A stretch of DNA of 64,000 nucleotides from Bacteroidota bacterium (GTDB lineage Bacteria; Bacteroidota; Ignavibacteria; Ignavibacteriales; Ignavibacteriaceae), in NCBI GenBank assembly GCA_021815405.1, contig JAKAGV010000003.1, forward strand, positions 248,001 to 312,000, written 5' to 3'. The notes beneath the pieces were generated by a model. The model made no database searches and was not told the origin of the DNA. It saw only the letters and a program-made list of their open reading frames with translations. Of the stretch, positions 25,736 through 33,691 are shown in pieces (the stretch's first letter is position 1; each line of letters begins with the position of its first letter). The translations under genes were made by a program, and so were the position numbers.

Positions 25736-28153
25736 ATGCCTTCAGAAAATAATTCCTTTAGTCCAATAGACAAAAAATCTCTCTCCGAACGCGACATCTG
25801 CACCAAGTATATTACATCAGCAATTCAGCAAGCTGGCTGGGATATCGAAAAACAAGTCCGCGAAGAATTTTCTTTTACTGCCGGTAGGATTTATGTTAAA
25901 GGCGATGTTTGGACACGCGGCAAACAAAAAAGAGCGGATTACATTCTTTACTACAAACATAATATCCCGGTTGCAGTGATTGAAGCAAAAGACAATAACC
26001 ATTCTATCATCGCGGGCATACAGCAGGCTCTTGACTACGCTGTTACTTTAGACCTTCCGGTAGCATTCAGCAGTAACGGCGACGGATTTATTATGCATAA
26101 TCGCACTGTCAAATCCGGTCAAATTGAAAAACAGCTTTCTCTTGATGAATTTCCTTCGACTGAAGAACTATGGAATATTTACAAAACTTATAAAGGCATT
26201 TCTGATCCCTCAATTGAATCTATTATTAAACAAGATTATGATTATAAGCCACTTAAACAGTTAAGATATTTTCAGCAGATAGCTGTCAATCGTACGGTTG
26301 AAGCCATAGCAAAAGGACAAAACCGTATCCTTCTTACAATTGCAACCGGCACCGGCAAAACTTTAGTTGCATATCATATCATTTATCGTTTATGGAAAGC
26401 TGGCATTAAGAAAAGAATTCTTTTCCTTGCCGATAGAAACGCTCTTATCGATCAAGCTAAACGAAATGACTTTCAATACTTTGGCGATAAGATGACTATC
26501 ATTAGAAAAAAGATGATTGATAAATCTTATGAAATTTATTTAGCGCTATATCAAGGTTTAATGAATTATGATGAAGACCTTGTTGACGTCTACAAAGAAT
26601 TCAGCAGAGATTTTTTTGACCTTGTAGTGATTGATGAATGCCATCGCGGTAGTGCTGCTCAAGACAGCGCTTGGAGAGAAATTTTAAATTACTTTAACAA
26701 TGCCACTCATATTGGTATGACCGCCACTCCTAAAGAAACAAGCACTGTTTCAAATATTGAATACTTTGGCGATCCCATCTACACTTATTCACTTAAACAA
26801 GGTATAGCTGATGGTTTTCTTGCCCCATATAAGGTAATTCGCTGCGGAATAAATGTCGATCTCGAAGGCTGGCGCCCGGAAGAAGGCAAAACTGATATAA
26901 ACGGAAATCCGGTTGTGGATAGAGAATATTATTCAAGAGACTATGATGCTAATTTAGTTATCGATGAACGTACCAAATTTGTTGCAAAGAGAATTACTGA
27001 ATATTTAAAAAAACATAATCGCTTCGATAAAACTATAGTATTTTGTGTAGATATAGAACATGCTGCAAGAATGCGTCAGGCTCTTATAAATGAAAATTCC
27101 GATCTTGTATCCGCTAATTCCAAATATGTAATGAAAATAACCGGTGACGATGAAGAAGGGAAAAGAGAGCTTGATAATTTTATTAACCCGGAAGAAACAT
27201 ATCCTGTTATTGCAACAACTTCTAAATTGATGACTACCGGTATTGATGCTCAAACATGCAAACTTATTGTTCTCGACAGCAATATAAACTCTATGACTGA
27301 ATTCAAACAAATTATTGGTCGTGGTACTCGCGTTAACGAAGAGTATAATAAATATTTCTTTACCATTATGGATTTTAGAAACGTAACCCGCCATTTCGCC
27401 GATCCTAATTTTGACGGTGATCCGGTTATGATAAAAGTTGTTGATCCGGAAGATGAAATTCCATCTATTGAAGAAGAAGAAAGTATTACTGAAAATTATA
27501 CTGATGAGTTGTCCGGTGAAGAAATTAAATTTGATACTCCTCAAGATATTTACGATAATTCACAATCTACAAATGAAGAACATCATGTAAGAGAAAAAAT
27601 TTACGTTAACGGCGTAGATGTTTCTCTCCTTAACGAAAGGGTACAGTATGTTGGAAGTGACGGTTCCTTAATTACCGGCAGCCTAAAAGATTATACTAAA
27701 AATCAGATACAAAAAAATTACCGTTCGCTCGATGACTTTATTAACAAGTGGAATAAAACCGATCAGAAGCAAGCTCTTATTGATGAACTTGTTGAGCAAG
27801 GCATTATCATTGGCAATTTTCTTGACGATATAAATAAGGACATGGACGTCTTTGATTTAATTCTCCACGCTGCTTATGACCAGCCGCCACTTTCTAGGAA
27901 AGAACGTGCCGACAATGTTAAAAAACGAAATTATTTTTCAAAGTATTCCGGCAAGGCTCGAAATGTTTTAGAAAGTTTGCTTGATAAGTATGCAGACGGC
28001 GGTATTGAAAATGTTGAAGACCTCACAATCTTAAGGCTTAACCCCTTTGATGAAATCGGATCTCCCAGTGAAATAATATCTTTGTTCGGTGATAAAGAAA
28101 AATACCTTACAGCAATTAAAGAACTTGAATCTCAAATTTACGGAGCTGCTTAG
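25736..28153 (+). CDS. hsdR: Type I restriction endonuclease subunit R
   Basis: 805 residues. The N-terminal nuclease domain carries V-I-E-A-K-D (Glu83, Lys85) of the PD-(D/E)XK site. The SF2 translocase has A-T-G-T-G-K-T (Lys208), V-I-D-E-C-H-R-G (Asp300-His303), M-T-A-T-P-K and I-I-G-R-G-T-R-V. A C-terminal EcoEI_R-type domain (from about residue 650) binds the methylase complex. Role: ATP-driven DNA translocation and cleavage of unmethylated foreign DNA as part of the R2M2S complex. The stop overlaps the GTG start of hsdM by one base. It is first in the order R-M-S, with 170 bp of promoter space upstream. Confidence 0.95.
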   Translation: MPSENNSFSPIDKKSLSERDICTKYITSAIQQAGWDIEKQVREEFSFTAGRIYVKGDVWTRGKQKRADYILYYKHNIPVAVIEAKDNNHSIIAGIQQALDYAVTLDLPVAFSSNGDGFIMHNRTVKSGQIEKQLSLDEFPSTEELWNIYKTYKGISDPSIESIIKQDYDYKPLKQLRYFQQIAVNRTVEAIAKGQNRILLTIATGTGKTLVAYHIIYRLWKAGIKKRILFLADRNALIDQAKRNDFQYFGDKMTIIRKKMIDKSYEIYLALYQGLMNYDEDLVDVYKEFSRDFFDLVVIDECHRGSAAQDSAWREILNYFNNATHIGMTATPKETSTVSNIEYFGDPIYTYSLKQGIADGFLAPYKVIRCGINVDLEGWRPEEGKTDINGNPVVDREYYSRDYDANLVIDERTKFVAKRITEYLKKHNRFDKTIVFCVDIEHAARMRQALINENSDLVSANSKYVMKITGDDEEGKRELDNFINPEETYPVIATTSKLMTTGIDAQTCKLIVLDSNINSMTEFKQIIGRGTRVNEEYNKYFFTIMDFRNVTRHFADPNFDGDPVMIKVVDPEDEIPSIEEEESITENYTDELSGEEIKFDTPQDIYDNSQSTNEEHHVREKIYVNGVDVSLLNERVQYVGSDGSLITGSLKDYTKNQIQKNYRSLDDFINKWNKTDQKQALIDELVEQGIIIGNFLDDINKDMDVFDLILHAAYDQPPLSRKERADNVKKRNYFSKYSGKARNVLESLLDKYADGGIENVEDLTILRLNPFDEIGSPSEIISLFGDKEKYLTAIKELESQIYGAA

Positions 28154-29583
28154 TGAAGAATATCGGTAATGTTGTTAAATCGATTCAGAATATTATGTGG
28201 AAAGACCCCGGCGTAAGCGGCGACGCTCAAAGAATTGAGCAGCTTGGATGGATGCTGTTCCTAAAAATCCTTGACGATAATGACAAAGAATTGGAGCTCA
28301 TTCATAAAAAATTCAAATCCGTAATTCCATCTAATCTTCAGTGGCGCAATTGGGCTGCAGATGATGAGGGCATTACCGGTGATGAATTAAAGGCTTTTGT
28401 TGATAATGAACTCATTCCCGCACTTAAAAACCTGGATGTAAGTACCGGAAGTAAACGCTCAATTATGATTCGCGAAATATTTGAAGGTACTAACAACTAT
28501 ATGAAAAACGGTACCTTGATAAGACAGGTTATAAATAAAATAAATGAAGTCGATTTTACTGCTTCTTCCGACCGTCATTTGTTCGGCGATATTTATGAAA
28601 CAATCTTAAGAGATTTACAAAGTGCAGGCAACTACGGCGAGTTTTATACCCCGCGTGCTTTAACCGAATTTATGACTGAAATGATTAATCCTAAACTTGA
28701 GGAAAAAGTATTAGACCCGGCATGTGGAACTGGCGGCTTTTTAACTTCTGTTATTACTCATCATGTAAAGAATAAAAAGCTCAAAAATGTAAGCGACTAT
28801 AAATTGCTTGAGCAAAATATTCATGGTCAAGAATTAAAGCCGCTTCCGTTTATGCTTTGTGTTACCAACTTAATCTTGCATGATATTGAAATTCCAAACG
28901 TTGATTACACCAACAGCCTTAACCGCGAATATACTTCCATAGGAAAAAGAGACCGTGTTAATGTAATACTTGCTAATCCTCCTTTCGGCGCATCCGTTAG
29001 TGACGGTGTTGAAAAGAATTTTCCTCAAGCCTATAGGACAACAGAAAGCGCAGATTTATTTTTATTGCTTATGATTCGTTACCTTGAAGAAGGCGGGCGT
29101 GCAGCTATTGTATTGCCTGATGGCTCTCTTACCGGCGATGGTGTTAAGCAAAGAATTCGTCAGCATTTTTTGGAAAGCTGTAATCTCCACACAATAGTAA
29201 GACTCCCCAATTCTGTTTTTCAGCCCTATGCTACCGTAGCAACCAACCTTTTATTTTTTGAAAAAGGTAAACCCACAAAAGATATCTGGTATTGGGAACA
29301 TAAACTGCCGGAAGGTCAAAAGTCATATTCCAAAACCAAACCAATAAGAGTTGAAGAATTTAACGACGTAAAAAAATGGTGGAAGAAAAGAACTGAAAGC
29401 GAACAAGCATGGAAAGTGAATATCAAAACAATCGAAGAAAACGGATATAACCTTGATATAAAAAATCCGTTTAAGAAAGAAGAAGAACAAGAACACTCCA
29501 GCGCAGAACTTTTAGAAATGCTGCACAAGAGTTTTGAAAAAAGCAATCAGCTTTTGGAACAATTAAAGTCGGCAGTAAAATGA
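28153..29583 (+). CDS. hsdM: Type I restriction-modification DNA methyltransferase subunit M
   Basis: 476 residues from GTG 28153 (T-A-G-T-G junction with hsdR). It has an N-terminal HsdM helical domain (I-M-W-K-D-P-G-V-S-G-D-A-Q-R-I-E-Q-L). The methylase core follows with D-P-A-C-G-T-G-G-F (S-adenosylmethionine motif I, Asp188) and N-P-P-F-G (motif IV, Asn275), which marks N6-adenine methylation. It protects host DNA and, with HsdS, is the modification enzyme; with HsdR it forms the restriction complex. The C-terminal ~30 residues are a charged helix. The end overlaps hsdS by 4 nt. Confidence 0.96.
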   Translation: MKNIGNVVKSIQNIMWKDPGVSGDAQRIEQLGWMLFLKILDDNDKELELIHKKFKSVIPSNLQWRNWAADDEGITGDELKAFVDNELIPALKNLDVSTGSKRSIMIREIFEGTNNYMKNGTLIRQVINKINEVDFTASSDRHLFGDIYETILRDLQSAGNYGEFYTPRALTEFMTEMINPKLEEKVLDPACGTGGFLTSVITHHVKNKKLKNVSDYKLLEQNIHGQELKPLPFMLCVTNLILHDIEIPNVDYTNSLNREYTSIGKRDRVNVILANPPFGASVSDGVEKNFPQAYRTTESADLFLLLMIRYLEEGGRAAIVLPDGSLTGDGVKQRIRQHFLESCNLHTIVRLPNSVFQPYATVATNLLFFEKGKPTKDIWYWEHKLPEGQKSYSKTKPIRVEEFNDVKKWWKKRTESEQAWKVNIKTIEENGYNLDIKNPFKKEEEQEHSSAELLEMLHKSFEKSNQLLEQLKSAVK

Positions 29584-31010
29584 GTTCATATAAAATTGAT
29601 AAGTTATTTAATTATGAGAAAGGATTATTGCAGAGTACTAAATGTACTCCAGGTGAATTTAATTTTATTACTGCTTCTGCAGATTGGAAAACTCATTCAA
29701 CCTACACTCACGATTGTGAAGCTTTAGTATTTGCAGCAGCAGCATCTGGCTCATTAGGTCGTACACATTATATAAACGGTAAATTTATTGCAAGCGATTT
29801 GTGTTTCGTACTTACTCCAAAAGACCCTAATAATTTTCCTATTGATTTAGGTTTCTACCACATAATTTTTAATTTAATTCGCGAAGATATTGTTAGAAAT
29901 ACTAAAGCCGGTACTTCAAAAGAAGCTATTGGACTTTCAAGATTTGGGAATTATGAATTGCCATATTTTGATATTTATAAGCAAAAGGAGATAAAAAATA
30001 AGTTTATCAGATTGGAACAAATAAACGATTCAATTTTAGAAGAGAATTCATCGCAGCAAAAACTTATCTCCCAACTCCGCCAATCATTTCTCCGTGAAGC
30101 AATGCAAGGCAAGCTGACTTCGGAATGGAGAGACTCCATTCTCCGAAGTCATCCCGAACTAGTTTCGGGATCTTCCAAGTCCGCCACTTTATCAGATGGA
30201 ACATTATACGAACCAGCATCTGAGCTCCTAAAAAAAATAAAAGCAGAAAAAGCAAAGCTTATTGCTGAAGGAAAACTTAAAAAGCAGAAACCTCTTCCGG
30301 AAATTAAACCGGAAGAAATTCCTTATGAAATACCGGCTAGTTGGGTTTGGTGCAGGCTTGGTAAAGTGTGCATTAATATAATGGATGGTACTCATAATTC
30401 ACCTATTAATTCACATACTGGTAAGTTTAAATATATAACTGCAAAGAATATTAAAGATGAGGGAATTGATCTATCTGACATAACTTACATATCAAAAGAA
30501 GCACATACAGAAATTTATGCAAAGTGTAACCCTGAAAAGGGGGATATACTTTTTATTAAAGATGGCGCAACAACTGGCGTAGTCACAATAAATAATTTAG
30601 ATGAGCAATTTAGTTTATTATCAAGTGTAGCTCTCTTAAAACTCCCCGAAATTGTATTAAATAAATATTTAATGTATGCAATCAGAAGTCCATTTTACTA
30701 TGATGCAACAAGAAAAGATATGTTTGGTGTCGCAATTACAAGGGTAAACTTAATAAAAATAAATAATTCAATAGTCCCGATTCCTCCGTATTCAGAGCAA
30801 CAAAGAATCGTTTCCAAACTTGAAGAGCTAATGCGCCTTTGCGATGAATTAGAAAAAAACATAAACCAAACCAAAGCCCAAACAAACTTACTTTTGCAAA
30901 CAGTATTAAAAGAAGCGCTGCTTTCGAAAGATGATGAAAGGTCCGATACAAAAGAAATAATTCAAGAATTGGCACTTAAACATGAAAAAGCATTGGTGAA
31001 ACTTGTATGA
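29580..31010 (+). CDS. hsdS: Type I restriction-modification specificity subunit S
   Basis: 476 residues with two target-recognition domains. TRD1 (residues ~1-140) is followed by a conserved helix (L-I-S-Q-L-R-Q-S-F-L-R-E-A-M-Q-G-K-L-T). TRD2 (~245-415) is followed by the second conserved helix (P-P-Y-S-E-Q-Q-R-I-V-S-K-L-E-E-L-M). The two half-sites of a bipartite DNA target are read by the two TRDs, and helix length sets the spacer. Between helix 1 and TRD2 lies R-S-H-P-E-L-V-S-G-S-S-K-S-A-T-L, encoded by a palindromic repeat (30117-30171) that seems to have inserted in frame. The start overlaps hsdM by 4 nt, and the stop overlaps a small zinc-ribbon gene. Confidence 0.94.
   Translation: MSSYKIDKLFNYEKGLLQSTKCTPGEFNFITASADWKTHSTYTHDCEALVFAAAASGSLGRTHYINGKFIASDLCFVLTPKDPNNFPIDLGFYHIIFNLIREDIVRNTKAGTSKEAIGLSRFGNYELPYFDIYKQKEIKNKFIRLEQINDSILEENSSQQKLISQLRQSFLREAMQGKLTSEWRDSILRSHPELVSGSSKSATLSDGTLYEPASELLKKIKAEKAKLIAEGKLKKQKPLPEIKPEEIPYEIPASWVWCRLGKVCINIMDGTHNSPINSHTGKFKYITAKNIKDEGIDLSDITYISKEAHTEIYAKCNPEKGDILFIKDGATTGVVTINNLDEQFSLLSSVALLKLPEIVLNKYLMYAIRSPFYYDATRKDMFGVAITRVNLIKINNSIVPIPPYSEQQRIVSKLEELMRLCDELEKNINQTKAQTNLLLQTVLKEALLSKDDERSDTKEIIQELALKHEKALVKLV
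30117..30171. repeat. Two adjacent palindromes inside hsdS (in-frame repeat insertion)
   Basis: First palindrome 30117-30149: ACTTCGGAATGGAG against CTCCATTCTCCGAAGT with a two-base bulge. Second 30151-30171: ATCCCGA/TCGGGAT around AACTAGT. Together they encode S-E-W-R-D-S-I-L-R-S-H-P-E-L-V-S-G-S, the peptide typical of dispersed palindromic elements that sit in reading frames of many bacteria. They lie in the flexible linker after the first spacer helix. Confidence 0.75.
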
Positions 31011-31171
31011 ATGAAAATGCTACTTGCCCAATATGTAATACAAAATTAATAGACTTTTTGAGGGAAGCAATAAAAAGTAGAGATTATATTACTTGCTCAA
31101 TTTGTGCTAAATATTATCTCAAAATCTGGCTATTGCAAATCCTATTGAACTGGAAAGTAAAAGTTAAATGA
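31007..31171 (+). CDS. Small zinc-ribbon protein trailing the hsdRMS operon
   Basis: 54 residues, starting in the A-T-G-A overlap with the hsdS stop. It has two CxxC knuckles, A-T-C-P-I-C-N (Cys7, Cys10) and I-T-C-S-I-C-A (Cys30, Cys33), separated by a probable helix, so it should bind one Zn2+. A hydrophobic C-terminus follows (Y-Y-L-K-I-W-L-L-Q-I-L-L). The overlap with hsdS and the immediate start of the next gene (one base between stop and ATG) indicate one transcript. Family and function are not recognised; an accessory role to the restriction system is inference from position. Confidence 0.6.
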   Translation: MNENATCPICNTKLIDFLREAIKSRDYITCSICAKYYLKIWLLQILLNWKVKVK

Positions 31172-31172
31172 T

Positions 31173-31403
31173 ATGGTTGATCTAAAATTTATATTAGAAT
31201 ATTGCCAACAATACAATCGGGTTTGTCCTATGCCCCAAAAATGGAGTGAGCTATACAATCTGCTCAATAATAAAAAACAAAAACCATCTGGCGGCTGGGA
31301 ACCATCTCTTCCTTTAATTTTAGCTGCTTGGTACGACACACCCGCTTTGATGAAAATTATAAGACTCCGTGTAATGCCCCCAGAAAAGCAAGAGAAAATA
31401 TAG
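31173..31403 (+). CDS. Small hypothetical protein at the end of the hsdRMS operon
   Basis: 76 residues, one base behind the zinc-ribbon gene. It reads M-V-D-L-K-F-I-L-E-Y-C-Q-Q-Y, N-R-V-C-P-M-P-Q-K-W, then G-G-W-E-P-S-L-P-L-I-L-A-A-W-Y-D-T-P-A-L-M-K. The invariant-looking N-R-V-C-P-x-P and L-A-A-W-x-D-T-P segments recall a small uncharacterised family I have seen in diverse bacteria (memory, not a search). The last ~12 residues (V-M-P-P-E-K-Q-E-K-I) differ from what I remember, and the left end of the IS3 element lies 13 bp after the stop, so the 3' end may have been altered by that insertion. Confidence 0.55.
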   Translation: MVDLKFILEYCQQYNRVCPMPQKWSELYNLLNNKKQKPSGGWEPSLPLILAAWYDTPALMKIIRLRVMPPEKQEKI

Positions 31404-31423
31404 ATAAAGATGGTAGAGAAAAA

Positions 31424-32254
31424 TCAAGCAACATTTTTGTAATTATTTAGTTTTTCAAATTCAATTGGGCTTAAATATCCAAGAGCTGAATGAGGATATT
31501 CCCGGTTATAAAAATTGATGAAATTATCTACCTCAACTCTTGCTTCTTCAAATGATTCATATTCATACGGATAAACTTTTTCTTCCTTGAACGTTCTCAT
31601 AAAGCGTTCAGTATCAGCATTTCCCTTGGGATTGGAATAACTTGTCGTAATATGACTTATCCCAAGTAAAGCAGCTGCATTTTCAAACTTTTCTGATGTT
31701 GGCTGCGCTCCGTTATCACTCATCAAATGCAGGTCATATTCTCTTGAACCTAAAGGACAGTTATTCACAACTGCCATATCAAGAGCATCAATCCAATCCT
31801 CTGCTTTTGATCTGAGGTTTAGTTTGCAGCCAACAACCTTTTTAGTGTACCAGTCAAGCACGATCACTAAGTAAACCCAGCCTAATGAATTGATGTAGAA
31901 TTTTGTCATATCAATTCCCCACCATTGATTGCTCTTTACTGGTTTCGGCTTATCTTTCTGAGGAGTTCTTTTTGCTTTATAACTTTTCCGGTCAACTAGT
32001 AAATCATTTTTCTTCATTATGCGATAGACCCGGTTATAACTAACCTTGATTCCATATTTCCTCTTCAAATACGCTCTTACTCGACGATAACCCCAGAAGA
32101 GGTGTTCTGCTTTTATTTCTTTTATCTTCTGAGCCAAACAGACATCCTTTTGAATTCTGACCGCTTTCTTATCACTTATCTGCTTAGCTTTGGTTTGCTT
32201 TAAGGCTCTCCGGTAATAGCTGCTTTCAGGTAGTCTCAGCACTTTACAGACCAC
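31424..32254 (-). pseudogene. IS3-family transposase OrfB (integrase catalytic part), frame broken at 5' end
   Basis: 276 residues are open from a GTG at 32254. They include an HTH_21-like region (E-H-L-F-W-G-Y-R-R-V-R-A-Y-L) and the rve fold with the DDE triad in W-W-G-I-D-M-T-K-F, L-M-S-D-N-G-A-Q-P-T-S and N-A-D-T-E-R-F-M-R-T-F-K. After -1 slippage on A9 the OrfA frame continues [20 protein letters not shown] then V-S-L, and it runs into a TGA. The true continuation V-C-K-V-L-R-L-P lies in the next frame. An extra T-G in C-T-G-T-G-G around 32254 explains this. Confidence 0.85.
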
Positions 32255-32306
32255 AGGCTTACCGGGTATCCTTCTTGTTTCAAAGAACCAACAAACTCAT
32301 CGCTGC

Positions 32307-32594
32307 CTAGATCAGATTCAAGTTTTTTTTTAATATCTGAATCTCGATAGTTTGTCTGCCTATGACCTTTTCATATTCTTCAAGTTTTGTTTTATCTGCA
32401 CTTGAGGAATTTCCTCCACTTGAACTCATCAATCCCTTTTTGCCTCCCTCAAGGAATTTATCCCGCCATTTGTAGTAGAGGCTTTGAGATAATCCGTGTT
32501 TTCGGCAAAGCTCACTGATATTGCTTTCAGTCTTTAGTCCTTCCAGGACGATGGCAAGTTTTTCTTCTGTGGTTTTGGTTGTCTTAACTGGCAT
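32307..32594 (-). CDS. IS3-family transposase OrfA
   Basis: 95 residues. The N-terminal HTH ([32 protein letters not shown]) is followed by a leucine-zipper-like helix ([19 protein letters not shown]). It binds the terminal inverted repeats and, fused to OrfB by -1 frameshifting at the A9 run near its 3' end, gives the active transposase. The zero-frame stop is TAG at 32307. OrfA is intact although OrfB is broken. Confidence 0.9.
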   Translation of the reverse strand: MPVKTTKTTEEKLAIVLEGLKTESNISELCRKHGLSQSLYYKWRDKFLEGGKKGLMSSSGGNSSSADKTKLEEYEKVIGRQTIEIQILKKNLNLI

Positions 32595-32654
32595 TACGTT
32601 CTCCTAAAATAACGTGTTAGAAAAATAGTAAAATGCCGCATAAATTTTTCTCCG

Positions 32655-32703
32655 GATTCAGAGGCACTACGTTTCGCTACGCTCCACTTCGTGCCTCTGA
32701 ATC
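32655..32703. repeat. Palindromic element beside the IS3 right end
   Basis: A perfect 13-bp inverted repeat, GATTCAGAGGCAC against GTGCCTCTGAATC, with a 23-nt inner part that itself contains TTCGCTACGCTCC-type short repeats. It begins two bases after the IS3 inverted repeat. It looks like a dispersed REP-type hairpin or an insertion target; there is no T-run, so termination is unlikely. Confidence 0.7.
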
Positions 32704-33537
32704 AATCCCTTTCTCTCTACTACTAAACTCTCTCACTATTTTGGGTAGCAATATATATATATCTAATTACAATTCGGTCTAAGGCCGAAAAATATACGAT
32801 GAATTTTTAATGTCTTATACTCGTAGGTACTCTTGACTTTTTACACAGTACCTTTTCTTTCAAGAGAAAGGAACAAAAAATTAAACAACTATAGACAAAC
32901 TACTATCATTACTTGTTGCTCTTGCATCTCTCACAATTCTTGTTTTGAGTTTATACATTTCCCTTGAAGAAGCAAATATCTTTTCCTTTGCTCTCTCTAA
33001 TAAGTTAGATTAATAGAGTAAAAAATTTTTTACGTTGACATGATGCTTATTTTATTATCTGATCCTCAAGTACTGCTTCGTTATATTTAATAATACTATA
33101 TTGGATTAAAATCTAATACCGAAATCAATAGTATACCAGGAAAACAAAATGACATAGGATAAAGACAAATCGATTTCATAAACTGAGATGCAATCAATTA
33201 CTCGGAATGATATTTTCTATTTATCAAGACTTTCGAAACAAAAAAAATCGTGTGGTATCCGATCCAAGAAATGGCGGATGCAAATGAGAGTAAGGGGTAA
33301 TTTTAAGTGAGAGAAAAAAATACTTTGGTGTCGCTACACTTACTTTAAAATTGTTAAATAAATATACTATATCCTAGTATTGACTTCTTAGGGCATCAAT
33401 TAACCCTCAGTTTGCTAGCGTAATTAATAATAATGGTAATTTTATATTTTACAAGAACTCATTTGAATGATAAATTTTTAGCATATAAAATATTTTGGTT
33501 CAGATTAACGTTGAAGTAAATTATTTCTAGATTGCAC
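32704..33537. other. Gene-poor junction between accessory DNA and rhamnose locus
   Basis: No convincing gene. It contains an AT dinucleotide run near 32750, a small TTCGG/CCGAA hairpin near 32777, a C-C-T-T-T/A-A-A-G-G hairpin near 32860, and one protein-like minus-strand frame (32881-33009). The composition is very AT-rich. It probably combines island debris and the distal promoter region of the LacI-type gene. Confidence 0.5.
32881..33009 (-). pseudogene. Possible gene remnant, C-terminal end only
   Basis: A 42-codon frame without a start, read on the minus strand: L-L-E-R-A-K-E-K-I-F-A-S-S-R-E-M-Y-K-L-K then T-R-I-V-R-D-A-R-A-T-S-N-D, to a TAA at 32881. The helix-like, charged composition looks like a real protein end, but no family is recognised and the frame is short. 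Confidence 0.25.
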
Positions 33538-33593
33538 TTGACAATAAAAAAGAAATATTATATTTTACTTAAAGGATTTCGAAAAGCATTAAG
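33538..33593 (+). promoter_or_regulatory. Promoter and LacI-type operator 1 (before the regulator gene)
   Basis: TTGACA at 33538-33543, a 17-bp spacer and TATTTT at 33561-33566 form a sigma-70-like promoter. One base later, at 33568-33593, begins a 26-bp palindrome: CTTAA and TTAAG arms around the core TTTCGAAA. The operator covers the likely transcription start, so binding would block the regulator's own gene. Confidence 0.8.
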
Positions 33594-33691
33594 AGTCATA
33601 AAATTTATTACATAAATGGTGAAAGTATAATAAACCAAAATTTCGATTTATTTATTTTTACTTTTATAAATCAGTGCACAAATAAATATAA

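Larger units (their letters stand above)
31416..32652 (-). mobile_element. IS3-family insertion sequence (decayed)
   Basis: About 1.24 kb holding orfA and orfB on the minus strand. Imperfect terminal inverted repeats are visible: GAGAAAAAT plus ~13 partly matching bases at 31416-31437, and its complement at 32630-32652. No target-site duplication is evident. orfA ends in an A9 slippery run (32323-32331), as expected for -1 frameshifting, but orfB carries a second frame break near 32250, so transposition is probably lost. Confidence 0.8.

Noticed and set aside
33188-33321. Short ORF reading M-Q-S-I-T-R-N-D-I-F-Y in the gap before the LacI-type gene
   Set aside because: About 43 codons, basic and low-complexity tail, no ribosome site and no recognised family; not distinguishable from chance.
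19997-33537. Search for a duplicated tRNA-Thr 3' end as attachment repeat
   Set aside because: No second copy of the last ~20 tRNA bases was seen by eye in the island, so no att sites are claimed.
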